A stretch of 64,000 bases of DNA from Mycolicibacterium novocastrense (GTDB lineage Bacteria > Actinomycetota > Actinomycetes > Mycobacteriales > Mycobacteriaceae): contig NZ_BCTA01000036.1 of assembly GCF_001570485.1 (NCBI RefSeq), forward strand, positions 248,001 through 312,000, given 5' to 3'. The translations under genes and the position numbers were made by a program. Of this stretch, positions 46,193-55,180 are shown one piece after another. Below the pieces are notes generated by a model. The model searched no databases, had not been told where the DNA came from, and saw nothing but the letters and a program-made list of their open reading frames with translations. Position 1 is the stretch's first letter. Every line of letters begins with the position of its first letter.

Positions 46193-46918
46193 ATGACGCA
46201 GCCCGCCAAGGTCACCAATCCGGTCCGGCTCGACGACCTCATCGACGTCATCAAGACCGTGCACTCCGAACCCCTCGACCAGCTCACCGACGCGGTGCTG
46301 GCTGCGGAGTCACTCGGCGAGATCGCCGACCACCTGATCGGCCACTTCGTCGATCAAGCCCGCCGCTCGGGGGCATCGTGGACCGACATCGGCAAGTGCA
46401 TGGGCGTCACCAAGCAGGCCGCGCAGAAGCGCTTCGTCCCGAAGACACCCACCGACGCCGAGCTCATGGACCCCAATGCCGGCTTCAGCCGGTTCACCCC
46501 CCGCGCCCGCAATGTCGTCGTCGAGGCCCAGAACCTCGCGCACGCGGCCGGCAATCCCGAGATCGGATCCGATCACCTGCTGCTCGCGCTGTTCAAGGAT
46601 CCCGACGGCCTGGCCGCCAAGCTGCTCGCCGGGCAAGGTGTCGACTCGGATGCGGTGTCGAAGGTGGTGTCCCTGCCGCCGCGGGTGGAGGGGGAGCTTC
46701 CCACGCTGATCCCGTTCAACACCGCCGCCAAGAAGGTGCTCGAGCTGACGTTTCGTCAGGCACTTCGCCTGGGGCACAACTACGTCGGGACCGAGCACAT
46801 CCTGCTGGCGCTGTGGGAGGCCGAGGCCGACGACGGCCCCCTGCACCGTGCGGGCGTCGACAAGGACCGCTTCGAAACCGAACTCCTCGACGCGCTGCGG
46901 GCGTTTTCCCAAGACTGA
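46193..46918 (+). CDS. clpC2: ClpC2: HTH plus double Clp-N domain protein
   Basis: 241 residues. The N-terminal part has a helix-turn-helix-like segment (about 59-83, SGASWTDIGKCMGVTKQAAQ). The C-terminal part (about 95-235) holds two Clp-N repeats: FTPRARNVVVEAQNLAHAAG with GSDHLLLALF, and FNTAAKKVLELTFRQALRLG with GTEHILLALW. No ATPase domain is present. In M. tuberculosis ClpC2 (Rv2667) has been reported to protect ClpC1 from natural-product antibiotics by binding them through the Clp-N-like domain, and to repress its own gene; the HTH and the operators fit that model. Confidence 0.9.
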   Translation: MTQPAKVTNPVRLDDLIDVIKTVHSEPLDQLTDAVLAAESLGEIADHLIGHFVDQARRSGASWTDIGKCMGVTKQAAQKRFVPKTPTDAELMDPNAGFSRFTPRARNVVVEAQNLAHAAGNPEIGSDHLLLALFKDPDGLAAKLLAGQGVDSDAVSKVVSLPPRVEGELPTLIPFNTAAKKVLELTFRQALRLGHNYVGTEHILLALWEAEADDGPLHRAGVDKDRFETELLDALRAFSQD

Positions 46919-46953
46919 TCTCACACCTCTCGGCTTTTCGACGTCTTCATGAT

Positions 46954-47436
46954 GTGAGGGTGCGACCGTTCGAAGAGGTGGTGGCCGAGCACGGCGCGAC
47001 CGTGCTGCGGGTTTGCCGCGCGGTCGTCGGTCCCGTCGACGCCGAGGACGCGTGGTCGGAGACGTTCCTGTCCGCACTGCGCGCCTATCCGCAGTTGCCG
47101 GGCGACGCCAATGTCGAGGCGTGGCTCGTCACGATCGCGCACCGGCGCGCCCTCGACATCGGCCGGGCGCGCTCCCGAAGGCCCACGCCCACCCCCTCGA
47201 TGCCGGACCGGCCGTCACCCCGGGCAGACCCCGCGTCACGTGACCCCGATCTGTGGGACACCCTGGCGCGACTACCCGCCAAGCAGCGCCAGGCCGTCGC
47301 CTACCACCACATCGCGGGCCTGCCGTTCACCGAGATCGCCAAGCTGCTCGGCAACTCCCCCGACGCTGCCCGCCGCGCCGCGGCCGACGGCATCAAGACC
47401 CTGCGCAAGCTCTACCGTGAGGACCAAAGCCGATGA
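46954..47436 (+). CDS. Sigma-70 family (ECF-like) sigma factor
   Basis: 160 residues from a GTG at 46954; a GTG two codons later is equally possible and no clear ribosome site exists. Region 2 is seen in DAEDAWSETFLSALRAYP and NVEAWLVTIAHRRALDIGRA, and region 4 in LPAKQRQAVAYHHIAGLPFT and EIAKLLGNSPDAARRAAADG. The linker is Pro-rich. No anti-sigma gene follows; instead it overlaps an alkyltransferase gene by 4 bp. Confidence 0.88.
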   Translation: MRVRPFEEVVAEHGATVLRVCRAVVGPVDAEDAWSETFLSALRAYPQLPGDANVEAWLVTIAHRRALDIGRARSRRPTPTPSMPDRPSPRADPASRDPDLWDTLARLPAKQRQAVAYHHIAGLPFTEIAKLLGNSPDAARRAAADGIKTLRKLYREDQSR

Positions 47437-48026
47437 TCGCCAAGCTGTTTGATGAACTGCCCGCCGACAGCGAAACTCTGGCCCGGTTGCACCGACGACT
47501 GGAACACACCGCCGACGAGCAGGGTGTGCTCGACATCGCTTACCGCATGATCGACAGCCCCGTCGGCCCGCTCCTTCTGGCCGCTACGCCGGTCGGACTG
47601 GTCCGCGTCGCGTTCGACGTCGAGGGCCACGACGCGGTGCTCGCCCGGCTGGCGGAGGTCGTCAGTCCGCGCATCCTCGAAGCTCCCGCCCGACTGGACA
47701 CCGTCGCACGCCAACTCGAGGAGTACTTCGCCAAGCAACGCACCGCGTTCGACCTGCCTGTCGACCTACGGCTGACCGCGGGTTTCCGCCGCAGCGTGAT
47801 CGAACACCTCCGCGACATCGGCTATGGACAGCGCGCGAGCTACGCGAACGTCGCCGCCGCCGTCGGCAACCCCCGCGCGGTGCGCGCGGTGGGCAGCGCG
47901 TGCGCCCACAATCCCCTGCCCGTGGTGATTCCCTGCCATCGCGTTGTGCGCTCGGACGGCTCGCCCGGACAGTACGTCGGCGGCCCGCACGCGAAGTCGA
48001 CGCTGCTCAGCCTCGAGGCCGCCTGA
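47433..48026 (+). CDS. ogt: Methylated-DNA--protein-cysteine methyltransferase
   Basis: 197 residues. The suicide Cys is in LPVVIPCHRVVRSDG, with the Asn-hinge region VGSACAHNP and the wing SPGQYVGGPHAKSTLLSLE. It removes alkyl groups from O6 of guanine. The first 30 or so residues (MIAKLFDELPADSETLARLH) are an extra helical segment ahead of the usual ribonuclease-like domain. Translational coupling to the sigma factor suggests the sigma factor controls the repair gene or the extension binds it. Confidence 0.94.
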   Translation: MIAKLFDELPADSETLARLHRRLEHTADEQGVLDIAYRMIDSPVGPLLLAATPVGLVRVAFDVEGHDAVLARLAEVVSPRILEAPARLDTVARQLEEYFAKQRTAFDLPVDLRLTAGFRRSVIEHLRDIGYGQRASYANVAAAVGNPRAVRAVGSACAHNPLPVVIPCHRVVRSDGSPGQYVGGPHAKSTLLSLEAA

Positions 48027-48104
48027 GGGAACTCGCCCTGGAGCTGTGGACATCCTGACCTGGAAGCGTCTGTAACAGGTTTCAGTTTGTGCAATCATTC
48101 GGGG

Positions 48105-48596
48105 ATGCGTCGCTGGATCGTGCTCCTCGTGGTCGCCATGGCGACTGCCGCCGGGATTGTCGCTGCGCCCGCGTCGGCGGTCACCGCCCCGATCGGCAGG
48201 CTCGGCGACACGTTGCAGGTGAAGTTCAAGGGTTTGGTCGCCGACATCACCGTGCACAGCATCGATCCGTCGCCGATCCCACCCGGCTTCGGCTATGCCC
48301 CGCGCCCCCCGCGTCAGCAGGTTTGGCGGGCTTGGGTGACCGTGCATTCCGTCCAGGTGCCCACCCCGTACGCGCAGTCGATCACCTACAGCTTCCGCGG
48401 TGTGACGCCGACGGGCGACAGCTACGAACCGCGAAACACCGACGCTCCCGACGCGCTGCAGGCGCAGCTGACCAACGCCCCCGCCGGCTCCACGGTCAGC
48501 GGTGCGGTGTTCTGGGACTGCTACCGCGACCTGGTGTCCAACGTGGTGCTGCTCGACAAGATCACCGGCGAGCATCTGGCGCAGTGGAACGTGTAG
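48105..48596 (+). CDS. Secreted MPT63/DUF1942-like protein
   Basis: 163 residues from the ATG at 48105. A signal peptide (about 1-25, VLLVVAMATAAGIVAAPASA) precedes a beta-rich domain: QVKFKGLVADITVHSIDPSP, WRAWVTVHSVQVPTPYAQSI and TVSGAVFWDCYRDLVSNVVL. The strand pattern is like the immunoglobulin-like fold of MPT63/DUF1942 antigens; the assignment is tentative. It equals the position of Rv2668 in M. tuberculosis. Confidence 0.78.
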   Translation: MRRWIVLLVVAMATAAGIVAAPASAVTAPIGRLGDTLQVKFKGLVADITVHSIDPSPIPPGFGYAPRPPRQQVWRAWVTVHSVQVPTPYAQSITYSFRGVTPTGDSYEPRNTDAPDALQAQLTNAPAGSTVSGAVFWDCYRDLVSNVVLLDKITGEHLAQWNV

Positions 48597-48602
48597 TCGC
48601 CG

Positions 48603-49133
48603 TTGGGCATTGAGGTCACCGCGGCTGTCGAAGCCGACCTGCCTGAACTCGCCGACGTCGCCGCCCGCACGTTTCCGCTTGCCTGTCCCCCGGCGGTGAC
48701 GCCCGACAACGTCGCGGCGTTCATCGCAGAGAACCTGTCGGAATCGCGCTTCCGCGACTACCTCGTCGACCCCGACCGCGTGGTGCTCGTCGCGCGGACC
48801 GGTCCGTCAATCACCGGCTACGCCATGTTGATTCGCGGTGTGCCCGATGATTCCGACGTTCAGCGCGCGGTCGAGCCGCGGCCGGCGGTCGAGGTGTCGA
48901 AGATCTATGTGCTGCCCGAGCACCACGGCGGCGGTGTGGCCACGGCGTTGATGCAGGCGGGGCTAGAGGAGGCCGAGGGGCTGGGCGCCGCGGTGGTGTG
49001 GCTGGGCGTCAACCAGCAGAACCAGCGCGCGCAGCGGTTCTACGCCAAGCACGGCTTCGCGGTCAGCGGCACCAAGACCTTCCGGTTGGGCGCGGCCGTC
49101 GAGAACGACTACGTGATGGTGCGGACGCTGTAG
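48603..49133 (+). CDS. GNAT-family N-acetyltransferase
   Basis: 176 residues from a TTG, the only start that keeps the N-terminal strand; no good ribosome site. GNAT motif A is VSKIYVLPEHHGGGVATALM, with the acetyl-CoA loop Q/R-x2-G-x-G/A represented by HGGGVA, and motif B is VWLGVNQQNQRAQRFYAKHG followed by F. Substrate unknown. Position of Rv2669 in M. tuberculosis. Confidence 0.88.
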   Translation: MGIEVTAAVEADLPELADVAARTFPLACPPAVTPDNVAAFIAENLSESRFRDYLVDPDRVVLVARTGPSITGYAMLIRGVPDDSDVQRAVEPRPAVEVSKIYVLPEHHGGGVATALMQAGLEEAEGLGAAVVWLGVNQQNQRAQRFYAKHGFAVSGTKTFRLGAAVENDYVMVRTL

Positions 49134-49201
49134 CGGGGGCCGAGTGTGGGCTCGACGCACGTGTCGGCCGTCGACAGCGTGCGGGTAACCCACGTTCGCG
49201 A

Positions 49202-50221
49202 TCAAAGGGGGGGCCGCGACAGCGCGAGCAACCGGGACGTCGCGCGCAGGTACTTCTTGCGGAACCCGCCGGCCAGCATCTCGTCGCTGAACAGCGTGTC
49301 GAGCTTGGCGCCAGACGCCACGACCGGGATCCCCGCGTCGTATAGCCGGTCGGTCAACGACACCAGCCGCAGCGCCACATTCTGGTCGTCGACCGTGTGC
49401 ACTCCGGTGAGGTAGACCGCCGCGACACCTTCGATCAACGTCAGGTAGCGCGAGGGGTGCATGGTGGCCAGATGCGCGCACAGCGCGTCGAAGTCGTCGA
49501 GCGTCGCGCCGGGTGACCGCGCGGCGCGCTCGCGGACCTCGGTGTCCCTCAGCGGCTCGGGCGCGGGCGGCAGGTCACGGTGGCGGTAGTCCGGCCCGTC
49601 GATGCGAACTGTTTCGAAAATCGCTGCCAGAGTGTGGATCTCACGCAAGAAGTCCTGCGCTGCGAACCGGCCCTCCCCCAGTTGTTCGGGCAGTGTGTTC
49701 GACGTGGCGGCCACCGACACCCCGCGCTCGACAAGCTGCGAAAGCAACCGAGAGATCAGCGTCGTATTGCCCGGGTCGTCGAGCTCGAACTCGTCGATGC
49801 ACACCACCACGTAGTCGGCCAGCAATTCGATGCACTCGACGAACCCGAAAACGCTTGCCAATTGGGTCAGTTCGCCGAAGGTGGCGAACGCCTTGGGTTC
49901 CGGCAGCCGGTAGTACGACGAGGCCAGCAGGTGTGTCTTGCCGACGCCGAAGCCCCCGTCGAGATACAGGCCGACACCGGGCAGCACCTCGCGGCGACCG
50001 AACAGCTTCTTCTTACCCGCGCGACGCTGCTGCGCCTGATCGCAGAACCGCAAACACTTGTCCACGGCCGCGGCCTGCGAGGGTTCGGCGGGATCGGGGA
50101 TGTAGGTGTCGAAGCTGACGTCGGAGAACGTGGGTGGCGGCACAAGTTGGGCGATCAGCCGGTCCGGTGTGACGTCGGGGTGGCGGTCGACCAGATGCTG
50201 CACCGCGCCGGACCCGTCCAT
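49202..50221 (-). CDS. zapE: Cell division ATPase ZapE (AFG1 family)
   Basis: 339 residues. Walker A is GGFGVGKTHLLASSYY, Walker B is VVCIDEFELDDPG, followed by VAATSNTLPEQLGEGRFAAQ and a C-terminal part with LVSLTDRLYDAGIPVVASG. ZapE interacts with the Z-ring in proteobacteria, whereas mitochondrial AFG1 aids protein turnover; the mycobacterial role is not known. Divergent from the RibD-like gene with 34 bp between starts; position of Rv2670c. Confidence 0.93.
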   Translation of the reverse strand: MDGSGAVQHLVDRHPDVTPDRLIAQLVPPPTFSDVSFDTYIPDPAEPSQAAAVDKCLRFCDQAQQRRAGKKKLFGRREVLPGVGLYLDGGFGVGKTHLLASSYYRLPEPKAFATFGELTQLASVFGFVECIELLADYVVVCIDEFELDDPGNTTLISRLLSQLVERGVSVAATSNTLPEQLGEGRFAAQDFLREIHTLAAIFETVRIDGPDYRHRDLPPAPEPLRDTEVRERAARSPGATLDDFDALCAHLATMHPSRYLTLIEGVAAVYLTGVHTVDDQNVALRLVSLTDRLYDAGIPVVASGAKLDTLFSDEMLAGGFRKKYLRATSRLLALSRPPL

Positions 50222-50255
50222 GCACGCACCCTATCGACGTGCTGCAATCATCTTC

Positions 50256-51038
50256 ATGTCCGATACCGCCGCTGCGGCGCACTTCACAGTGCTCGGGCCC
50301 GACGGCACCCGGATCGACGGCACCGACGGGCGGCTGGCCGACTTCTACGCCTACCCCGCCGACCTGGGAAGGTGCTGGGTGCGCGGCAACATGATCGCCA
50401 GCATCGACGGCGGAGCGACGGCCGGCGGGAAGACCGCGACGCTCGGAGGGGCCGGCGATCGCAGCGTCTTCGAGCAGATGCGCTACGCCGCCGACGTGAT
50501 TCTCGTCGGCGCCGAAACCGTGCGCACCGAGAACTACTCCGGCGCGCAGGTGCCCGTCCCGCAGCGCGGCGCCCGGCAAGCGCGCGGCCAGGCGGAGGTG
50601 CCGCCGATCGCCGTCGTCACCCGATCCGGCGAGCTCGACCCTGACGCCCGGTTCTTCGCCCGCACCGACGTGCCGCCGCTGATCCTGACCTGCACCGCCG
50701 CCTGCGACGCCACCCGCAAACGACTCGGCGGGGTGGCTGAGGTGATCGACGCGTCGGGACCTCGACCCGACGAGGTCGATGCGGCGACCGCGTTGCAGGC
50801 GCTGGCCGAACGCAAGCTGTTGCGGGTGCTCACCGAGGGCGGCCCGCTGATCCTGAGCCTTCTGATCGAGAACGATCTACTCGACGAGCTGTGTCTGACG
50901 GTGGCTCCGTTCCTGGTCGGCGGCAAGGCGCCGCGCATCGCGACCGGTCCCGGCGAGGTGCTGACGCGGATGCGCCCGGCGCATGTCCTGACCGACGACG
51001 ACGGCTATCTCTACACCCGCTACGTGCGGCTCGGCTGA
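50256..51038 (+). CDS. RibD C-terminal/dihydrofolate reductase-like reductase
   Basis: 260 residues from the ATG at 50256. NMIASIDGGATAGGKTATLG is the substrate and NADPH-binding entry of RibD_C proteins, followed by FEQMRYAADVILVGAETVRT and LLRVLTEGGPLILSLLIEND. It has no deaminase domain. M. tuberculosis Rv2671 in the same place was annotated ribD and has been reported to have dihydrofolate reductase activity and to give antifolate resistance when overexpressed. Activity here is inferred. Confidence 0.9.
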   Translation: MSDTAAAAHFTVLGPDGTRIDGTDGRLADFYAYPADLGRCWVRGNMIASIDGGATAGGKTATLGGAGDRSVFEQMRYAADVILVGAETVRTENYSGAQVPVPQRGARQARGQAEVPPIAVVTRSGELDPDARFFARTDVPPLILTCTAACDATRKRLGGVAEVIDASGPRPDEVDAATALQALAERKLLRVLTEGGPLILSLLIENDLLDELCLTVAPFLVGGKAPRIATGPGEVLTRMRPAHVLTDDDGYLYTRYVRLG

Positions 51039-51063
51039 GCCGCGGGTCAGTACTGTGGTCGGC

Positions 51064-52629
51064 ATGCATCGGCGTGGTCAGCTGGTTCGGCTTGTCAGCC
51101 TGGCGACCGTCGTGGCGTTCGTCGCGGCGTGCGCGCCGGGTCTTGCCGCCAATCCCCGCTTCGCCACCGACTCCGGGGCGGGTGCTCAGGGCGAGCCCCA
51201 AACGACCAACCCCGCCGAGGGCCCGCCGGCCATCGAGGCACCGAAAAACGACCTGGCCTGGCGGGACTGCACCTCGCGGGTGTTCAGCGACGCCGCCGTG
51301 CCCGCCGTGCCGGGTGTGACGCTGGACTGCGCCACCTATGACGCCGACCTCGACCCGATCAACGGCGCGTCGGGTTCGCTCAGCATCGGCGTGGTGCGCG
51401 CCCGCGGCCCGCAGACCCCCGGAGACGCCGGTCCTGTGGTGATGACCACCGGCTCGGATCTGCCGTCGTCACTGCAGCTGCCGGTGTGGCTGTCGCGCGC
51501 GGGCACCGACGTGCTCAATAGCCACCCGATCGTCGCCGTCGACCGCCGCGGCATGGGCATGTCCGGCGCACTGGACTGCCGCGACCTGTTCGACCGCCAA
51601 GAGATGCTCGACCAGGCACAGTTCCAGTCCGGCGACGACCCGGTGGCGAATCTGGGGGCCATCGTGCAGACCGCGACAACCAGCTGCACCGACACCATCG
51701 CCCCCGGCGATTCGGCTTACGACAACTCCCACGCCGCCGAGGACCTCGAGCGGCTGCGCAGCACCTGGGACGTGCCAGCACTGGCACTGCTGGGCGTCGG
51801 AAACGGCGCCCAGGTGGCACTCGCGTACGCCGGGTCGCACCCCAACAAGGTCGCGCGCCTGGTGCTCGATTCCCCCCTGCCGCTGGGTATCGCCGCGGAA
51901 GCGGCGATGGAGCAGCGGGTCAAGGGCGAGCAGGCCGCATTGACCGCCTGGGCCGCGCAGTGCGCCGCGAGCAACTGCGCGTTGGGCCCGGACCCGAAGG
52001 GAGCGGTCGACGCGCTGCTGTCGGCCGCACGTCAGGGTCGCGGCCCCAACGGCTCTGCCGTCGCGACCGTCACCAACGCGATCTCCACCGCGCTGGCCTA
52101 CCCCCGCGGCGACCGCATCGAGTCGAGTAATGCGCTGGCAACCGCGATCGCGGCCGCGCAGTCGGGTGATCCCGCGCCGTTCACCGAGCTGATCGCGCGG
52201 GCCGAGAGCCTGCGTAACACCGACGGTCAGTTCGTCAACGGGTGCAGCGACTCGCTGAACCGGCCCACCCCGAATCGGGTCCGCGAGTTGGTCGTGGAAT
52301 GGAACAAGCTGTATCCGCAGTTCGGCACGGTCGGCGCGCTGAACCTGGTCGATTGTCTGAACTGGCCGAGCGGTGCGACCCCCCAGCAGCCCGAGAACCT
52401 CAAGATCCCCGTGCTGCTGTTGGGCACCCAGAACGACCCGATCGTGGGCAACGAGGGCGTCGCCGCGGTCGCGGCCACGGTGATCAACGCCGGCTCGGCC
52501 AACAGGCGGGTGATGTGGCAGGGCATCGGACACGGAGCCTCCATCTACTCACCGTGCGCGCTGCCGCCGGTCCTGGGTTACCTCGACAGCGGCGACCTGC
52601 CGGACACCGATACGTTCTGCCCTGCCTGA
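51064..52629 (+). CDS. Exported alpha/beta hydrolase-like lipoprotein (Rv2672-like), nucleophile missing
   Basis: 521 residues from the ATG at 51064 (a GTG lies three codons earlier). The lipobox is VAFVAAC, with Cys at residue 23. The hydrolase fold shows IVAVDRRGMGMSG and, in the C-terminal TAP-like part, VLLLGTQNDPIVGNEG (Asp) and MWQGIGHGASIYSPC (His). Where the nucleophile elbow G-x-S-x-G belongs, the chain reads LLGVGNGAQVALAYAGSHP, with Gly in place of Ser. As written it should not hydrolyse by the usual triad. Several Cys suggest disulfides. Confidence 0.85.
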   Translation: MHRRGQLVRLVSLATVVAFVAACAPGLAANPRFATDSGAGAQGEPQTTNPAEGPPAIEAPKNDLAWRDCTSRVFSDAAVPAVPGVTLDCATYDADLDPINGASGSLSIGVVRARGPQTPGDAGPVVMTTGSDLPSSLQLPVWLSRAGTDVLNSHPIVAVDRRGMGMSGALDCRDLFDRQEMLDQAQFQSGDDPVANLGAIVQTATTSCTDTIAPGDSAYDNSHAAEDLERLRSTWDVPALALLGVGNGAQVALAYAGSHPNKVARLVLDSPLPLGIAAEAAMEQRVKGEQAALTAWAAQCAASNCALGPDPKGAVDALLSAARQGRGPNGSAVATVTNAISTALAYPRGDRIESSNALATAIAAAQSGDPAPFTELIARAESLRNTDGQFVNGCSDSLNRPTPNRVRELVVEWNKLYPQFGTVGALNLVDCLNWPSGATPQQPENLKIPVLLLGTQNDPIVGNEGVAAVAATVINAGSANRRVMWQGIGHGASIYSPCALPPVLGYLDSGDLPDTDTFCPA

Positions 52630-52665
52630 CGCCTGACCTCGACTGCGGTCGGGTACCGTGCGGTC

Positions 52666-53973
52666 GTGCGCGATCTTGTGGCCAGTTCGTTGACGACGCC
52701 CTTCCGGCCCCGAACCTCCCCGCCCAGCGTTGCGTCGGTGTTGAAGGTGATCCTGTGGCCGCTGGCGATCCTGTTCATCATTCATCGCAGCTACGTGCTG
52801 GCGACCAACGGCTACATCACCGACGACTACGGACCCGTCTACCGGGCGGTCGTCAATTTCAAGATGGGCTGGGACATCTACAACGAGCACTTCAACCACG
52901 TCGACCCGCACTATCTGTATCCGCCGGGCGGGACGCTGTTGATGGCGCCGTTCGGCTACCTGCCCGTCGACGCTTCGCGGTACTGGTTCATCTTCTTCAA
53001 CACCGTGGCGATCGTGCTGGCCGCCTACTTCCTGGTGCGGCTCTTCGGTTACGGCTTCCGCTCGGTCGCGCTGCCCGCCCTGCTGGCCGCGATGTTCTGC
53101 ACCGAAAGCGTGATCAACACACTGGTTTTCGGCAACATCAACGGGTGCATCCTGCTGGCGGAGGTGCTGTTCTTCCGCTGGCTGCTTGACGGTAAGCGCA
53201 ACCAGCAATGGTTGGCGGGTGTCGCGATCGGGTTGACGTTGGTGGTCAAACCGCTTCTGGCGCCGCTGTTGTTGCTGCCGTTGCTGAATCGCCAATGGCG
53301 CGCGGTGGTGGCCGCGATCGCGGTTCCGGTGGTTTTCAACGCCGCGGCATGGCCGTTGATCAGCGACCCGATGAACTTCGTCACGCGGACGGTGCCCTAC
53401 ATCCTCACCACGCGCGACTACTTCAACAGCTCGATCGCCGGTAACGGTATCTACTACGGCCTGCCGACGTGGCTGATCCTGTTGTTGCGCATCGCCTTTG
53501 CGGTGATCGCGGTGATCTCGCTGTGGCTGCTGTACAAGTACTACCGGACCCGCGACCCGCTGTTCTGGATGGCGACGTCCTCGGGCGTGCTGCTGATCAC
53601 CTCATTCCTGGTGCTGTCGCTGGGACAGGGCTACTACTCGATGATGTTGTTCCCGTTCCTGATGACGGTGGTGCTGCCAAACTCGGTGCTGCGTAATTGG
53701 CCTGCGTGGCTGGCGATCTACGGCTTCATGAGCGCCGACCGCTGGTTGCTCGGACACTGGCCGACGACGGGCCGGTTCCTCGAGTACATGAAGTTCACCT
53801 ACGGCTGGGGCCTGATGCTCGTGGTCGTGTTCTCGGTGCTGTACTTCCGCTACCTGGACGCCAAGGCGGAGGGCCGACTCGACGACGGGATCGACCCGGC
53901 ATGGCTGAAAAAGTCGCCGGGCCCGGACGCTGCGGCCGAACCGGCGCGGCCTGTCGCGCCGCCGATCAGCTGA
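52666..53973 (+). CDS. aftC: Arabinofuranosyltransferase AftC
   Basis: 435 residues from a GTG. About ten membrane helices, with the GT-C signature Asp pair in the first loop (NGYITDDYGPVYRAVVNFKM) and a Tyr-rich extracellular loop (DYFNSSIAGNGIYYGLPTWL). AftC adds alpha-1,3-linked arabinofuranose branches to arabinogalactan and LAM using decaprenyl-phosphoryl-arabinose. Same neighbours as Rv2673. Confidence 0.94.
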   Translation: MRDLVASSLTTPFRPRTSPPSVASVLKVILWPLAILFIIHRSYVLATNGYITDDYGPVYRAVVNFKMGWDIYNEHFNHVDPHYLYPPGGTLLMAPFGYLPVDASRYWFIFFNTVAIVLAAYFLVRLFGYGFRSVALPALLAAMFCTESVINTLVFGNINGCILLAEVLFFRWLLDGKRNQQWLAGVAIGLTLVVKPLLAPLLLLPLLNRQWRAVVAAIAVPVVFNAAAWPLISDPMNFVTRTVPYILTTRDYFNSSIAGNGIYYGLPTWLILLLRIAFAVIAVISLWLLYKYYRTRDPLFWMATSSGVLLITSFLVLSLGQGYYSMMLFPFLMTVVLPNSVLRNWPAWLAIYGFMSADRWLLGHWPTTGRFLEYMKFTYGWGLMLVVVFSVLYFRYLDAKAEGRLDDGIDPAWLKKSPGPDAAAEPARPVAPPIS

Positions 53974-54110
53974 GCTCGGTTTACGGCTCCGACAGTATTT
54001 GCCAACGCAAGGTCCGAGCTGGCCTCTGAACGACTATTACCAGTGCTGATACGCGTCTGATCTCGTACGATTGATTTCGCTCACGGGGGTGGTCTACTGG
54101 GGAGGCGCCA

Positions 54111-55178
54111 ATGCCGAGAATCCCGGTAGATCCGCAGTCCATCACGACGGAATGGTTGAGCGAGGTTCTCGACTCTGACGTGCGGGTCCGCAAGCTCGAG
54201 CAGTTCGGGATCGGCTATGGGCTTCTCGGCCGCCTCTATCGGGCCCATCTCGATGGCGACCCTGACCTACCGCCCACGGTCGTGGTCAAGCTGCCGACGC
54301 TGGACACGACCGCGCGGACCCACCTGTGCGAAGACCTGGAGTTCTACCGACGAGAGGTCCGGTTCTATCAGCAGATCGGCGTGGCGAATCCGCTGCCGCC
54401 GGCACGGCCGTACTTCGCGGCCATCGACGAGGCCACCCACGATTTCGTCCTGGTACTCGAGGATCTGGGTCGGCTCCGCAACGTCGACCAGCTCGTCGGC
54501 TGCTCGGTCCCCGACGCTGAAACCGTCATCGACGCCATCGCCCGCCACCACGCCTATTGGTGGGAGAACGACCGCCTCGCGTCGCTTCCATGGCTGAAGG
54601 AACACAGCGACCCGCCCTTTCCCCAGGTGATCATGAGCAACTACCACGCCGCCTGGCCCAAATGCGTCGAGCGCGTGGGCTCGGAACTGACCCCGGCGGT
54701 CCGTGACTACGGCGACCGGTTCGCGACGCTGATGCCGTGGTTCCTGGCTGAAGTCTCCCGGGCACCTCAGACCTTCCTACACGGGGATCTCCGGTTGGAT
54801 CAGTTGTTCTTCGCCGTGGGTGCCGGGGATCCGCCGCTCACAGTTCTGGACTGGCAAGTCACGAATAGAGGCCGCGGCGCCTACGACGTCGGCTACTTCC
54901 TCAGCCAGAGCCTCACGCCCGACATTCGTCGTGGCTGCGAGGACGAGTTGCTCAACCGTTATCGCACGCGTCTCGCCGAGTACGGAATCGACTACCCCGC
55001 AGACCAACTGCGCCGGGATTACCGGATCGCCGTCGCATGGTGCTTCGTCTATCCCGTCATGGCCGAGGGTCGAATCGAAATCGTCAACGACCGCAATGCA
55101 CGACTGGCCCGCTTGATGTTCCGCCGCGCGGTCGCGGCCCTGGAAGACCACGACGCGTTCTCCCTGGGACCGGACTGA
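54111..55178 (+). CDS. Phosphotransferase / EcKinase-like small-molecule kinase
   Basis: 355 residues with GGGGAGG ahead. Protein-kinase-like fold: a nucleotide-binding lobe with TVVVKLPT (Lys) and FYRREVRFYQQI (Glu), hinge FVLVLEDLG, catalytic loop FLHGDLRLDQLFF, and metal-binding VLDWQVTNRGRGAYDVGYFL. The catalytic loop has Gln where Asn usually follows H-G-D-x4. Relatives phosphorylate choline, aminoglycosides or ecdysteroids; the substrate here is unknown. It ends 2 bp before the cyclase ATG, so the two are certainly cotranscribed. Confidence 0.85.
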   Translation: MPRIPVDPQSITTEWLSEVLDSDVRVRKLEQFGIGYGLLGRLYRAHLDGDPDLPPTVVVKLPTLDTTARTHLCEDLEFYRREVRFYQQIGVANPLPPARPYFAAIDEATHDFVLVLEDLGRLRNVDQLVGCSVPDAETVIDAIARHHAYWWENDRLASLPWLKEHSDPPFPQVIMSNYHAAWPKCVERVGSELTPAVRDYGDRFATLMPWFLAEVSRAPQTFLHGDLRLDQLFFAVGAGDPPLTVLDWQVTNRGRGAYDVGYFLSQSLTPDIRRGCEDELLNRYRTRLAEYGIDYPADQLRRDYRIAVAWCFVYPVMAEGRIEIVNDRNARLARLMFRRAVAALEDHDAFSLGPD

Positions 55179-55180
55179 CC

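Noticed and set aside
47134..47143. ATCGCGCACC, matching the end of tRNA-Val(GAC), as a possible attR
   Set aside because: Only 10 bp match, inside the sigma factor coding sequence, with no extension into the T-arm; expected by chance in GC-rich DNA.
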